From Halalkalibacter okhensis (GTDB lineage: Bacteria > Bacillota > Bacilli > Bacillales > Bacillaceae_D): a DNA stretch of 64,000 nt. Numbering within the stretch: the stretch's first letter is position 1; every line of letters starts with the position of its first letter. A program made the translations under genes and the position numbers. The notes under the pieces are model-generated. The model did no database searches and was not told the DNA's origin. It worked only from the letters and a program-made list of their open reading frames with translations. Location: positions 1 to 64,000 of the forward strand of contig NZ_JRJU01000016.1 in assembly GCF_000787375.1 (NCBI RefSeq). The letters run 5' to 3'. Below are positions 1 through 8,818 of this stretch, piece after piece.

Positions 1-30
1 GCTAGCCCCGACCTTATCGGCGGAGCTAGC
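1..30 (-). terminator. Probable ezrA terminator hairpin
   Basis: A 10-bp stem with one mismatch (positions 1-10 against 21-30) encloses a 10-nt loop. It begins 14 bases past the ezrA stop codon. The window starts here, so a following T-tract on the minus strand cannot be checked. Confidence 0.45.
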
Positions 31-43
31 TTACACGTACTTA

Positions 44-1735
44 CTATACAGGCATGTATCCTTTGACAACATCTAACACATTTGGTTCATATTCCTCTAT
101 AACCGAAACAGCACGATTTAAAGCTTCTTCGTATTCATATTGCCTAAATAACATTTCGGCCTCTAGCAAGCCTGCTGCAACTTGTTCTGAACGACTTCGG
201 TAACGATTGCCGTACTGAATAACTTTTTCTGCTAAGTCAGCGAGCTCAACCATCTCATTGACCATTTCTTGATTCTTCTTGACAATCGTTTCTGCTTCTT
301 CTACTAGCGCAGTCACACGTCCTAATTCAAGCGGAACTTGAGATAGTTGATTGGTTGCACGGACCAACGTTTCATCCGCACTGTCTAGAAGATCGATGGC
401 ATGTTGTGGCATTCCTGGTATATTGCTCTTTTTTAAGACGCGATACGTTTCGACCATAACCTCCTGAAGAGACTGCACGGTTTCTTTCGCCGTTCGTTCA
501 TCTTCTCTTAGAGCATATAACGTCGCTTTCTCTTCTTCGATTGCTGAGGAGAGCTTGTTCATTTCATTCTGCCATCCATCTACCATTTCTCGAATCGATG
601 TATAGGTCTGCTTTTGGTGTTCTGCTAAATCCGTTAATACGTATAACTGGTTCGTTAAATCATGAACATTTTCTTTTATTTGCTTTTGAGCACTTAGTTG
701 TTGTTTCGATACAAAATAACTTTTTTGAACATCAGCTGTCTCATCTGCCAATGCATCGACTTTTTCTTCACTCTCTATGATTTGAGCTTTTAATTGGTCT
801 AGCTGTTCTATCACATACTGTTTTGATTCAACTTCTATTTCTAACGTATCATAAAGTTGCTCAATTTTATTAGAAAGTTCGAAAAGCTTTTCTTCTGCTC
901 CATCACACTTTAATACAACTAAGTCCTCTTTTACTTTTTCAAGCTCTTGCTCTATTAGCTCTAATCTTGAATCAAGTGCAAATGGTTCTAGCTCATAGCC
1001 AGCTGACTCCATCTCCTGCATTCCATCTCTTATTTCTTTCATTTCAGCAGGGATTCTTGTTTCAACTTGAACAAGCAGCTTAGGATACTGCTCTATTAAC
1101 GTTTCTAAAAGAGCAACGTTTTCATGAGCAGAAACGAGATGTTCTCTAGCTTTTAAATAACTACCATCAGCCGTCGCTTGATCAAATAAATCAAGCTGTT
1201 CATTGATGCTATCCATTTTCTCATCAAAAGATGCCAGCCCCGGTCCTAACGATCCACGCTTCTTCGTGATCGTTGTAAAAAGTTCTTTGTAAGCAGTACG
1301 TACTTCATCAATTTCGCTTCTGTTTTGCTCTTCACTTTGAACAAGACTCTGTACATCTTCTAATAATGTCTTTATTTGCTCCTCAATGCTAACGAGACGC
1401 TTTTCCGTAAATTCTAACAACTGCTTAGCTTTATTAAAACGATTTTTGGCGGCAAGATCCTCAATATCAAATAACTTCTCTTCAATATCGGGTAAAATCC
1501 CTCCAACAATTTCATCCCATTCATTACGCCATGTTTCAAATTTCTCTTCTGTCTGACCTGACATATGTAAATGTTTTACTTTGCCAATTTCATCAGGAAT
1601 ATCTCGATTTAATATGCCATTTTTCCATTCTTCTAATCGATCCACTTCCCTATACACTTTCTTCCGCATAATGGAACTCATAATTATAAAAATAGCAACG
1701 ATGGCTATGACTGTATATAGTAAATAATAAAACAT
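44..1735 (-). CDS. ezrA: Septation ring formation regulator EzrA
   Basis: EzrA is a membrane-anchored, spectrin-like negative regulator of FtsZ ring assembly at the division site. The protein has one N-terminal transmembrane helix (about residues 2-22), then almost entirely alpha-helical coiled coil. The stretch with K-H-L-H-M-S-G-Q-T-E-E after the membrane segment is typical of the family. The open frame extends 25 codons further upstream. I place the start at the ATG at 1735 because AAGGGAG lies about 6 bases before it, the membrane helix then sits at the extreme N terminus, and the resulting 563 residues match the usual family length of about 562. It is divergent from hisJ, as in B. subtilis. 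Confidence 0.95.
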   Translation of the reverse strand: MFYYLLYTVIAIVAIFIIMSSIMRKKVYREVDRLEEWKNGILNRDIPDEIGKVKHLHMSGQTEEKFETWRNEWDEIVGGILPDIEEKLFDIEDLAAKNRFNKAKQLLEFTEKRLVSIEEQIKTLLEDVQSLVQSEEQNRSEIDEVRTAYKELFTTITKKRGSLGPGLASFDEKMDSINEQLDLFDQATADGSYLKAREHLVSAHENVALLETLIEQYPKLLVQVETRIPAEMKEIRDGMQEMESAGYELEPFALDSRLELIEQELEKVKEDLVVLKCDGAEEKLFELSNKIEQLYDTLEIEVESKQYVIEQLDQLKAQIIESEEKVDALADETADVQKSYFVSKQQLSAQKQIKENVHDLTNQLYVLTDLAEHQKQTYTSIREMVDGWQNEMNKLSSAIEEEKATLYALREDERTAKETVQSLQEVMVETYRVLKKSNIPGMPQHAIDLLDSADETLVRATNQLSQVPLELGRVTALVEEAETIVKKNQEMVNEMVELADLAEKVIQYGNRYRSRSEQVAAGLLEAEMLFRQYEYEEALNRAVSVIEEYEPNVLDVVKGYMPV

Positions 1736-1969
1736 AGGGGACTCCCTTCTTTTGCTCATTAGTCTGTACATATTCAATATAGCTTCTTGTTGTTTCGGCA
1801 AATAATACAAAAATCCTCTATTTTTGACAAATTTGTCTAAGATTTTTACGATTTTGATAGTTTCTATGATACCATGAAATGGCTAGTTTGTATCCAATTT
1901 ATACGTTCAAATCTGCAAAATATCATACTTTACGGATTTTATTATAAGATTTGGTGAGGAGGTAATTGA

Positions 1970-2794
1970 ATGATACATGATGGTCACGTTCATAGTCCTT
2001 ATTGCCCTCATGGTACAAAAGATTCATTTGAGAAGTATTGTGAGTTGGCGATTCAACTAAACATCCAAGGGATTACCTTCACTGAGCACGCGCCTCTCCC
2101 CCCTGGTTTTCAAGATCCAACTCCTTTAAAGGATAGCGGGATGGATGGAGAGAATTTGCATGACTATTTCAAAGAAATCGAAGCGCTAAAAAGCGAGTAT
2201 GAAGGACATTTGACTATTTGCACCGGTTTAGAAATTGACTTTATCGAAGGGTTTGAAAAAGAAACATTGGACTTTTTAAATGAAATTGGCCCAATGTTAG
2301 ATGACAGCATTCTATCCGTTCATTTTTTAAAAATAAAAGACGAATTTGTTTGTATTGATTACAGCCCAGATGTCTTTTCCAATGCCATTACGCAATTAGG
2401 ATCCGTTGAAGCTGTGCATAAGCTATACTACGAGACAGTGAGTAAGTCCATTGAAACACACTTAGGCCGTTATAAGCCTAAACGAATTGGGCATATCACG
2501 CTCGCTCGCAAATTCAACCGAACATTCCCAGTTTCTGATTTATTTGCGGTTGAAATAGATCGAATCCTTCACGAAATGAAGAAAAAAGGGTATGAACTCG
2601 ATTATAATGGCGCGGGCTGTATCAAACCATTATGTAAAGAGCCTTACCCTTATGAGTTAATTATTAAAAAGGCCATCGAGCTTGGCATACCACTCGTGTA
2701 TGGGTCAGATGCTCATCAGGCCAAAAGCTTACTGTCTGGTGTGGACCAATTATATCCAAAAGCAAACGTAACTAAACCACAGTCCTTGTTATGA
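1970..2794 (+). CDS. hisJ: Histidinol-phosphatase, PHP family (HisJ)
   Basis: HisJ dephosphorylates L-histidinol phosphate, the penultimate step of histidine synthesis, in the cytoplasm. The 274-residue protein is of the PHP metal-dependent type: the metal-binding H-x-H lies at residues 6-8 (D-G-H-V-H), followed by T-E-H-A-P-L-P and a C-terminal G-S-D-A-H. The start is well supported by GAGGAGG seven bases upstream. The gene stands alone rather than in a his operon, as in B. subtilis (ytvP/hisJ beside ezrA). Its TGA stop interlocks with the TAA stop of the convergent refZ gene, so there is no intergenic space and no visible terminator between them. Confidence 0.92.
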   Translation: MIHDGHVHSPYCPHGTKDSFEKYCELAIQLNIQGITFTEHAPLPPGFQDPTPLKDSGMDGENLHDYFKEIEALKSEYEGHLTICTGLEIDFIEGFEKETLDFLNEIGPMLDDSILSVHFLKIKDEFVCIDYSPDVFSNAITQLGSVEAVHKLYYETVSKSIETHLGRYKPKRIGHITLARKFNRTFPVSDLFAVEIDRILHEMKKKGYELDYNGAGCIKPLCKEPYPYELIIKKAIELGIPLVYGSDAHQAKSLLSGVDQLYPKANVTKPQSLL

Positions 2795-3442
2795 AATAGA
2801 TCTTGGTAATAAATACGTAGCTGTAGTCGTATATTCTTGTTGATTCTTACATAGCCACAGATCAACCCAATGTCTAATATGTTTCATATATCTTTCAATA
2901 AAGTAAGGTTCTGTTGTCGTTATTTGATAGAGTTCGCTCAAGTAATGGGGAGATTGGAAAGGCATAATAATCATCGTACGTAGATGGATTACCGCGAAGT
3001 CAAGTGGTTGCTTTCGAAATTCTCCCCTTTTTATACCAGAGCGAATCAGCTCTTCTATGTCATGCTTTTCTTTTCTTAAATAGGTCGACATGAGTTCGCG
3101 CACTAAAACTGAGTCCATCGTCATTTCTCGATGAACCATCCGAGCAACAAAGTGATTCTCAGATTGATACTGAAGAAGTGACTTTATAAGTGACAGTAAT
3201 TGCTCTTTTGTCGTAGTAAGTGACATTTCTAATTCGTTTTTAATGATTTGCAGATGCCCTTCGAGAAACTGAGTCATCAGCTCTTCATAGAGGCCTTTTT
3301 TTCCACCAAAATGATAGGAGACAAGAGCGACATTGACGTTAGCCTTACTAGCGATATCTCGAACTGAGGTACCATCAAAACCTTGTGTATGAAAAAGTCG
3401 AACAGCAGCATCAATTATTCTATCTTTTTTTGTTTCCTTCAT
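2789..3442 (-). CDS. refZ: TetR-family regulator RefZ-like (YttP)
   Basis: This is a 217-residue TetR-type DNA-binding protein. The helix-turn-helix lies in about residues 8-55 (I-I-D-A-A-V-R-L-F ... N-V-A-L-V-S-Y-H-F-G-G-K). The rest is the all-helical dimerisation domain. RefZ in B. subtilis binds sites flanking the origin and modulates FtsZ during sporulation. The assignment here rests on the N-terminal sequence and on position between hisJ and ytsP. A typical TetR ligand-responsive role is the alternative. The stop overlaps the end of hisJ by 6 bases on the opposite strand. Confidence 0.82.
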   Translation of the reverse strand: MKETKKDRIIDAAVRLFHTQGFDGTSVRDIASKANVNVALVSYHFGGKKGLYEELMTQFLEGHLQIIKNELEMSLTTTKEQLLSLIKSLLQYQSENHFVARMVHREMTMDSVLVRELMSTYLRKEKHDIEELIRSGIKRGEFRKQPLDFAVIHLRTMIIMPFQSPHYLSELYQITTTEPYFIERYMKHIRHWVDLWLCKNQQEYTTTATYLLPRSIS

Positions 3443-3646
3443 AATTGGTAGCCCTCCTTTATATCCTTACTTTATTTTTTCGTGCCAGTGAGCCAATTTC
3501 CTCTATTAATCGCTCGACAAAAATCATTGACTTTTCAACAATATTCTTGTTTTTTTCCTCTTTGTCCTCCCTAAAATTGCTTTTATGTATCCTTTTTGAG
3601 TCATTTCATGTAAAATGGCAAAATAGATTTTCATAAGAAGGGTAGG

Positions 3647-4135
3647 ATGAACATGTTCACGAAAGAAGCATATAAAGGGACACTGGAAGAGCAATATAAC
3701 ACCTTATCAAAACAACTTGATGCCCTGCTAACTGGTGAAACAGATCTAATTGCTAACCTAGCAAATGCCAGCGCACTACTTTCTCAATTCCTAGACGATG
3801 TGAATTGGGTAGGATTTTACCTATTAAAGGAAGAGGGCCTAGTATTAGGACCGTTTCAAGGGTTACCGGCATGTGTGAAAATACCAATTGGAAAAGGCGT
3901 ATGCGGTACAGCTGTAGCCAAAAATGAAACCATGCTCGTTGATGATGTACACCAATTTCCTGGTCATATCGCATGTGATGCTGCGTCTCGTTCTGAAATT
4001 GTCATCCCTATTCGTAAGGACGAAGCGATTGTTGGCATTTTAGATATTGATAGCCCTCTTCTAGCAAGATTTACAGAAGAAGAGCAAGGTTATCTAGAGG
4101 ACTTTGTCGCCGTGCTTGAGAAACATCTCATTTGA
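3647..4135 (+). CDS. ytsP: Free methionine-(R)-sulfoxide reductase, GAF domain
   Basis: The enzyme reduces free L-methionine-(R)-sulfoxide to methionine in the cytoplasm. The 162-residue protein is a single GAF domain. Three cysteines at 76, 86 and 110 have the spacing of 10 and 24 residues seen in the E. coli fRMsr catalytic set (Cys84/94/118). The P-I-G-K-G-V-C-G-T-A-V and H-I-A-C-D-A-A-S-R-S-E-I-V motifs are intact. Two in-frame ATGs (3647 and 3653) follow the purine-rich AGAAGGGTAGG; the first is used here, and the second has the more usual spacing. A bidirectional terminator shared with dgcP follows. Confidence 0.9.
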   Translation: MNMFTKEAYKGTLEEQYNTLSKQLDALLTGETDLIANLANASALLSQFLDDVNWVGFYLLKEEGLVLGPFQGLPACVKIPIGKGVCGTAVAKNETMLVDDVHQFPGHIACDAASRSEIVIPIRKDEAIVGILDIDSPLLARFTEEEQGYLEDFVAVLEKHLI

Positions 4136-4148
4136 TTGTTTAGAAAGT

Positions 4149-4189
4149 AAGGAGGTTGTCTAATCTGTCGATTGACAACCTCCTTTACT
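4149..4189. terminator. Bidirectional terminator, ytsP/dgcP
   Basis: A perfect 12-bp stem (4149-4160 with 4174-4185) closes a 13-nt loop between two convergent genes. T-rich sequence follows on the plus side and an A-rich stretch precedes it, so it can serve both. Confidence 0.85.
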
Positions 4190-4193
4190 ATTT

Positions 4194-6425
4194 CTACTTC
4201 ACCACAACTCGGTTCTTCCCTGTTTCTTTAGCAGCATACAAGCCTTGATCTGCTAATTTTAATAGCTTTTGTAAGGTGATATCAGGGTCTTTGGAACTCC
4301 AACTAGCTAATCCAATAGACACCGTTACACGGGGACTTGTCTCAATTTCAACCGCTCGAAGAATTCTGTTAGCTATATTCAAGCCAATTTCCACATCCAC
4401 TCGGGGAAAATAAATGGCCAACTCTTCTCCCCCCCACCTAGCTGCGATATCGCCATCACGAATATTTCTTTTTAAGACATTAGCAACCTGAATGATAATG
4501 TCATCGCCTACTTGATGACCAAAGGTATCATTCACATATTTGAAATTATCAATATCTAATAAAAGGAATGAACCCTTTCCATCTTGTGTCAGAGACTCTT
4601 GGATACACTCATCGAGGTAGCCACGCGAATGAAGTCGGGTGAGGTGATCGGTAATCACTAACTTCTCCAACTCTTCATGTAACATCGAATTTGTAAATGC
4701 CAAGGTAGAATGATGAACAAGGGACTGGAGCAGTTTAAAGTTATCGAAGCTAAAATGGTTCTTATTTCGATGAACAGCAAGGACAACTCCTTTTAGCTGC
4801 TTATTTTGAATCATTGGGACTGCAAGTACAGATCGAAATCCTTCTAGTACTTTGACGTTTTGCAGACTGGTATCTCCAATAAATACAGAGTCTTTATCTC
4901 TTTTCACCGTCTGCAAAAAGGAATCTAACTCCTCAATAATCATTTCTTCTAAAAAAAGCGATGAGCTCCCTTCAAGAACAATCGATTCTCCGTTTGTTTG
5001 AAAGATTAGAAAGCCAACATGTTCAGCCCCAAAGGAATCCTTTATTTGACGTGTCATAAAATTGATCGTGTCTGCTAGGCGCAAATTCAGATTCAATTGA
5101 TGCGACGTTTCATTTATTAGTTGTAAATCATGAATCAGCTTATGGCTTTGTTGGAACAATTCAGCATTTTCTAGGGCGACACCCCCTATGTCTGCTAACA
5201 TTTTTATAAAATCAAGTTCTTCTTTCGGAATATGAGAATATCCAACGATTTCAATTTCCATGACCCCATATACCCCTTGCTTTCCTTTAAGTGGGGCAAT
5301 TAAAAATATATTGTCTTTGCCTAATGGTTGAGCCATTTGAACTTGACCCGATAAATAGGCCTGTTCCACTAATGGATTGCTTTTTTCAGTTCCATATATG
5401 AACGGTTTAATCGGTAGCTCATCATTTACTTTCCATTCTTGTGAGATAAGTAAATGCACGATGAAATTTGGGTAGGCCTGCTTAATTGCTTCAACGATTC
5501 CATCAAGGACTTTAGCAACATCCATCGTTGAATAAAACTTTTTTGTTACTTGCATTAATATATCTTTGCGCTTTTCAACTTCTTTTGCTTTCTCTTGGTC
5601 GTATCCTTTTTCAAAAAGCGGAAGTAAGCTATCTATCCATTCAATATAATTGCCTTTCTCACGCCAAGCTTCTTCCTCTATTTGAAAAGTGAAAGCAATA
5701 GCTGCAATCATTTTCTTTTCTATGATAATCGGAAAGAAAAGATATGTATTTTGATCATTTATACTGTATAGGTCCCCTTTCACCACCAATGGAGCCTTGC
5801 CTGATGCAAGCAACTTTGTCATCAGTGAATCCGACATCTCAGTGTCCGGAAAGGTTTTCTCCTTTGAGGAACAGGTTGCAGTCAAAGACCTATGCTTCAT
5901 TTCATATATAGTCAAGTGTTGCTTGTTCTCTCGTTGGCTCCAACAGTCAACCAACACTTCAGTTAATCTCGTAAACGTGACGTCGTAGTCTGCTGCTACA
6001 AGCAGTTCCTCAGCAGTTACAAAGTGCCAAGGTTTTGAAAAATCAGAATACGAAGCAATCCCATTTGATATAGCTTCAATGTATTGACTAATGATTTTGA
6101 TCTCTTCATTCAAGCATTTTACAATGACACCTAAGTAAAGACTTTGAGATCCTTCACAACATATTGGCGCTACAAATTGCCTGATCTCACCATATTGGAT
6201 TGGAGCTGTTTTGGGAATGAACGATTGTTGAAAGTATGATTGAGCCTCTTCTAAACTCTTAGGTATATAGCCTACCTCATGTACAAAAAGGATAGTATGT
6301 TCTGACGCCACAAAAAATACAGCAGGTTTAAATATACTCTCATTTCCTATAATCCTTGAGACAACATTGTCCAAGATCTGTTTATATTTTTTATAGGAAT
6401 GGTCAAGTTCCAAATTGTTATTCAT
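4194..6425 (-). CDS. dgcP: GAF-domain diguanylate cyclase (DgcP/YtrP-like)
   Basis: The protein makes cyclic di-GMP from two GTP. The 743-residue chain has a poorly recognisable N-terminal sensory half, two GAF-like regions (about 290-430 and 440-590) and a C-terminal GGDEF domain (about 600-743). The active-site signature is G-G-E-E-L at 665-669. An R-D-G-D inhibitory site at 656-659 sits exactly five residues before it, so product inhibition is likely preserved. No transmembrane segment is evident, so the sensor should be cytosolic. It is longer than B. subtilis DgcP as I recall it (about 580 residues), mainly at the N terminus. The position between ytsP and rpsD matches B. subtilis ytrP. 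Confidence 0.88.
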   Translation of the reverse strand: MNNNLELDHSYKKYKQILDNVVSRIIGNESIFKPAVFFVASEHTILFVHEVGYIPKSLEEAQSYFQQSFIPKTAPIQYGEIRQFVAPICCEGSQSLYLGVIVKCLNEEIKIISQYIEAISNGIASYSDFSKPWHFVTAEELLVAADYDVTFTRLTEVLVDCWSQRENKQHLTIYEMKHRSLTATCSSKEKTFPDTEMSDSLMTKLLASGKAPLVVKGDLYSINDQNTYLFFPIIIEKKMIAAIAFTFQIEEEAWREKGNYIEWIDSLLPLFEKGYDQEKAKEVEKRKDILMQVTKKFYSTMDVAKVLDGIVEAIKQAYPNFIVHLLISQEWKVNDELPIKPFIYGTEKSNPLVEQAYLSGQVQMAQPLGKDNIFLIAPLKGKQGVYGVMEIEIVGYSHIPKEELDFIKMLADIGGVALENAELFQQSHKLIHDLQLINETSHQLNLNLRLADTINFMTRQIKDSFGAEHVGFLIFQTNGESIVLEGSSSLFLEEMIIEELDSFLQTVKRDKDSVFIGDTSLQNVKVLEGFRSVLAVPMIQNKQLKGVVLAVHRNKNHFSFDNFKLLQSLVHHSTLAFTNSMLHEELEKLVITDHLTRLHSRGYLDECIQESLTQDGKGSFLLLDIDNFKYVNDTFGHQVGDDIIIQVANVLKRNIRDGDIAARWGGEELAIYFPRVDVEIGLNIANRILRAVEIETSPRVTVSIGLASWSSKDPDITLQKLLKLADQGLYAAKETGKNRVVVK

Positions 6426-6662
6426 TTCCTTTCAACACCACACAATCGTGTACAACTAGGTAATTCAACCCAGCATACTATGTATTTTAATTCGTTTTAA
6501 TTCTAATAAATTCCATTTAAATGAGATTTTCTCACTATGATCTTCTAAGAATATGCAAATAATCGCAGGACTATCTACATCTAATTATACTATGTCCAAC
6601 CTAATCTGTGATCATAAAAAAGTTATTTTATATAAAAACTTATTCTCTTAGACGTTCCCTTA

Positions 6663-6691
6663 TTGACATTTATATTTGATTTTCATATAAT
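6663..6691 (+). promoter_or_regulatory. Consensus sigma-A promoter of rpsD
   Basis: TTGACA at 6663-6668 and TATAAT at 6686-6691 are separated by exactly 17 bases, a perfect vegetative promoter. It lies about 200 bases before the rpsD start, leaving a long leader. The 240 bases upstream (6426-6662) contain no ORF or clear hairpin. Confidence 0.9.
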
Positions 6692-6704
6692 ATTCTTTGT
6701 GTGA

Positions 6705-6890
6705 AATAAGACAGCCACGGTAAACATACAATGTTCCTTCATTTTGTTCCTCGATGCGGCTGCATATGAACGAGGTGCATCGTGTAACTTCTAGCTGTCG
6801 AAGCGAAGATGCATGAAAGCAAAATGAACGTTGTTAGAGATTACCAGCCGGTTGTTATTTTGCAACATCAAAATAACAAGGAGGAGTCAA
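6705..6890 (+). promoter_or_regulatory. Structured rpsD leader, probable S4 autoregulatory site
   Basis: Between the promoter and rpsD the transcript can form several nested and competing stems: 6710-6715 with 6794-6799 (GACAGC/GCTGTC), 6738-6746 with 6820-6828 (9 bp), and a perfect 9-bp stem with 6-nt loop (6854-6862 with 6869-6877) ending one base before the AAGGAGGAG ribosome-binding site. Bacillus rpsD is known to be repressed translationally by S4 binding to a leader pseudoknot; the crossing pairings here fit that scheme. Sequence homology to the Bacillus leader was not tested. Confidence 0.7.
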
Positions 6891-6893
6891 ATT

Positions 6894-7496
6894 ATGGCTC
6901 GTTATACAGGTCCATCTTGGAAATTATCTCGTCGTTTAGGAATTTCACTAAGCGGTACGGGTAAAGAATTAGCAAAACGTCCGTATGCTCCAGGGCAACA
7001 CGGTCCAAACCAACGCAAAAAGCTTTCTGAATATGGTTTACAACTTCAAGAAAAGCAAAAGCTTCGTCACATGTACGGAGTAAATGAGCGTCAATTCCGT
7101 CGCATCTTTGATGATGCTGGTAAAATGACAGGAATTCACGGTGAGAACTTCATGATTCTTCTTGAGTCTCGTCTTGATAACCTAGTTTACCGCATGGGTC
7201 TTGCTCGTACTCGTCGTGCTGCTCGTCAATTAGTTAACCATGGCCACATCTTAGTTGATGGAAGCCGCGTAGATATCCCATCTTACCGCGTTAAGCCTGG
7301 TCAAACAATTGGCGTTCGTGAAAAGTCACGCAACCTTGATGTAATTAAGGAAGCTCTTGAAGGAAACGACTTCGTTCCAGCTTACGTAACTTTTGATGCT
7401 GATAGCTTACAAGGAACTTACAGCCGTCTTCCAGAACGTTCTGAACTTCCTGCTGAAATCACAGAAGCTCTTATCGTTGAGTTCTACTCTCGTTAA
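6894..7496 (+). CDS. rpsD: 30S ribosomal protein S4
   Basis: S4 is a primary 16S rRNA-binding protein that nucleates 30S assembly. The start is the ATG at 6894 after AAGGAGGAG ([10 protein letters not shown]), giving 200 residues, the standard Bacillus length; the open frame upstream is leader sequence. The C-terminal S4 RNA-binding fold is intact ([11 protein letters not shown] ... R-Q-L-V-N-H-G-H-I). It is monocistronic, with its own promoter, leader and terminator, and codon use looks strongly biased as expected of a ribosomal gene. The cysteine-free zinc-independent form is present. Confidence 0.99.
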   Translation: MARYTGPSWKLSRRLGISLSGTGKELAKRPYAPGQHGPNQRKKLSEYGLQLQEKQKLRHMYGVNERQFRRIFDDAGKMTGIHGENFMILLESRLDNLVYRMGLARTRRAARQLVNHGHILVDGSRVDIPSYRVKPGQTIGVREKSRNLDVIKEALEGNDFVPAYVTFDADSLQGTYSRLPERSELPAEITEALIVEFYSR

Positions 7497-7515
7497 TCTT
7501 TTAGATTACACACAA

Positions 7516-7558
7516 AACCCCTTAAAATGTTGTTTTATCAACTTTTTAAGGGGTTTTT
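7516..7558 (+). terminator. rpsD Rho-independent terminator
   Basis: A 12-base arm AACCCCTTAAAA pairs with TTTTAAGGGG across a 16-nt loop and is followed by six T residues. The next 150 bases up to 7711 hold nothing recognisable. Confidence 0.92.
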
Positions 7559-7711
7559 TATTTTCATCTACTTTCCACAGTTACTTTTGCACCTTTTTCT
7601 TAGATAATTTTAATTCTCTCAAACATATACACAACTTTCTTTTTTGTAAGTTCCTCCATAAAAATTACGTTATATTTTCAAAAGGGAGATCTCATCATTG
7701 TTTTTCGTTCT

Positions 7712-8818
7712 TTAAACCAGCTCATCCGTAATCTCATTATAAAACCTTGTTCTTGCGTAGAAATAATATATTAATTGCAAAAATAGATACAAGCCACTTA
7801 TTATTGAAAAGCTCACTAGTATGCTATGAGTTAACCCACCTACATCTTTAAAAAATATTGTTAGGTATACAAATGCAATAAGAATACCTACTATCGGAGC
7901 AGATATAAACAATATTTGTAGCTCCCTAGAAACCAGCTTACTAATTTCTACTTTTGTCACACCAATCTTATATAGTTTATTCACTCTTTTCTTTTCTTGA
8001 TCAATATCAGAATATAACCGTAAAAACAAAATCATAAAGGTTGCAAAGAAAAATAATACTCCTAAAAAGGTTGATAAAAAGAGAAGTAAACCTGCTCCCT
8101 GCCTATTATAGGTATAATCTTCAACTTTAGCTGAAGGCATTAATAATTCTTGTTCTGAAGTGAATTCAATTCTTTCAAATAATGGTTCGGTCACTGTGTT
8201 CTTGGATTGCAATTTTTCTATAAGTCCCTGTACAGCAATTGTTGTTCTTTTCCAATCCGTTACATTTAGTAAGTGAATTTTTGCATCATAAACTTCAACT
8301 GTATTTTTAATAAGTTCATAATCTGCGTCATTTAAAATAATAAAATCAAAGTTGTGGTAATTTAAATTATTGAAAAGTTGGCCATTTATCGTTTTCTCAA
8401 GGGATAAAGTTATAGGATTTTGACTTGTATTTATGGCAATTCCATTTTCATAATCACTGTTTCCAAAAGCATATTCAGCATTTTGATTAATAAAATAAAT
8501 ATAGTGACCTTCCGGAATATGAAGTTGTCCCGTATGTAGTTTGTTAAATTCTTTAATTGGGACAAAAGTATAGCGATAATCTAGGTCATATCCTGAATGA
8601 GGCTCAAAGTAATCAAATGTTTCAATCATGTAATGTTCTGTGATCGGATGGTCTGTTGTATCAATGATATGATATAGCTCTTCGATTGATATGTTATTCT
8701 TTTCTTCTGTTTGAATAAATCCAATATCGAATGGATGCCTTTCATTTGCACCTTGCTCTGCAGTAGATAAAAGCTGCAACATAAAAGAGCTATAAAAAAT
8801 CGTAACCATTGTCATCAT
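7712..8818 (-). CDS. C-terminal half of a BceB-like ABC permease (frameshifted)
   Basis: This 368-residue frame holds the second half of a FtsX/MacB-family permease of the antimicrobial-peptide type. It starts in the middle of a membrane helix (I-F-Y-S-S-F-M-L), continues with the large extracellular domain of about 200 residues characteristic of BceB, and ends with three membrane helices. It begins with ATGATG overlapping the TGA stop of the upstream half by four bases. One extra T in the T6 run at 8829-8834 (minus strand) would fuse both frames into a single protein of about 657 residues, the normal BceB length. It is therefore probably the 3' part of a broken gene; coupled translation as two polypeptides is a weaker alternative. 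Confidence 0.8.
   Translation of the reverse strand: MMTMVTIFYSSFMLQLLSTAEQGANERHPFDIGFIQTEEKNNISIEELYHIIDTTDHPITEHYMIETFDYFEPHSGYDLDYRYTFVPIKEFNKLHTGQLHIPEGHYIYFINQNAEYAFGNSDYENGIAINTSQNPITLSLEKTINGQLFNNLNYHNFDFIILNDADYELIKNTVEVYDAKIHLLNVTDWKRTTIAVQGLIEKLQSKNTVTEPLFERIEFTSEQELLMPSAKVEDYTYNRQGAGLLLFLSTFLGVLFFFATFMILFLRLYSDIDQEKKRVNKLYKIGVTKVEISKLVSRELQILFISAPIVGILIAFVYLTIFFKDVGGLTHSILVSFSIISGLYLFLQLIYYFYARTRFYNEITDELV

Noticed and set aside
3445-3636. 63-codon frame between refZ and ytsP
   Set aside because: It starts at the refZ start on the other strand, has no ribosome site and covers promoter-like AT-rich sequence.
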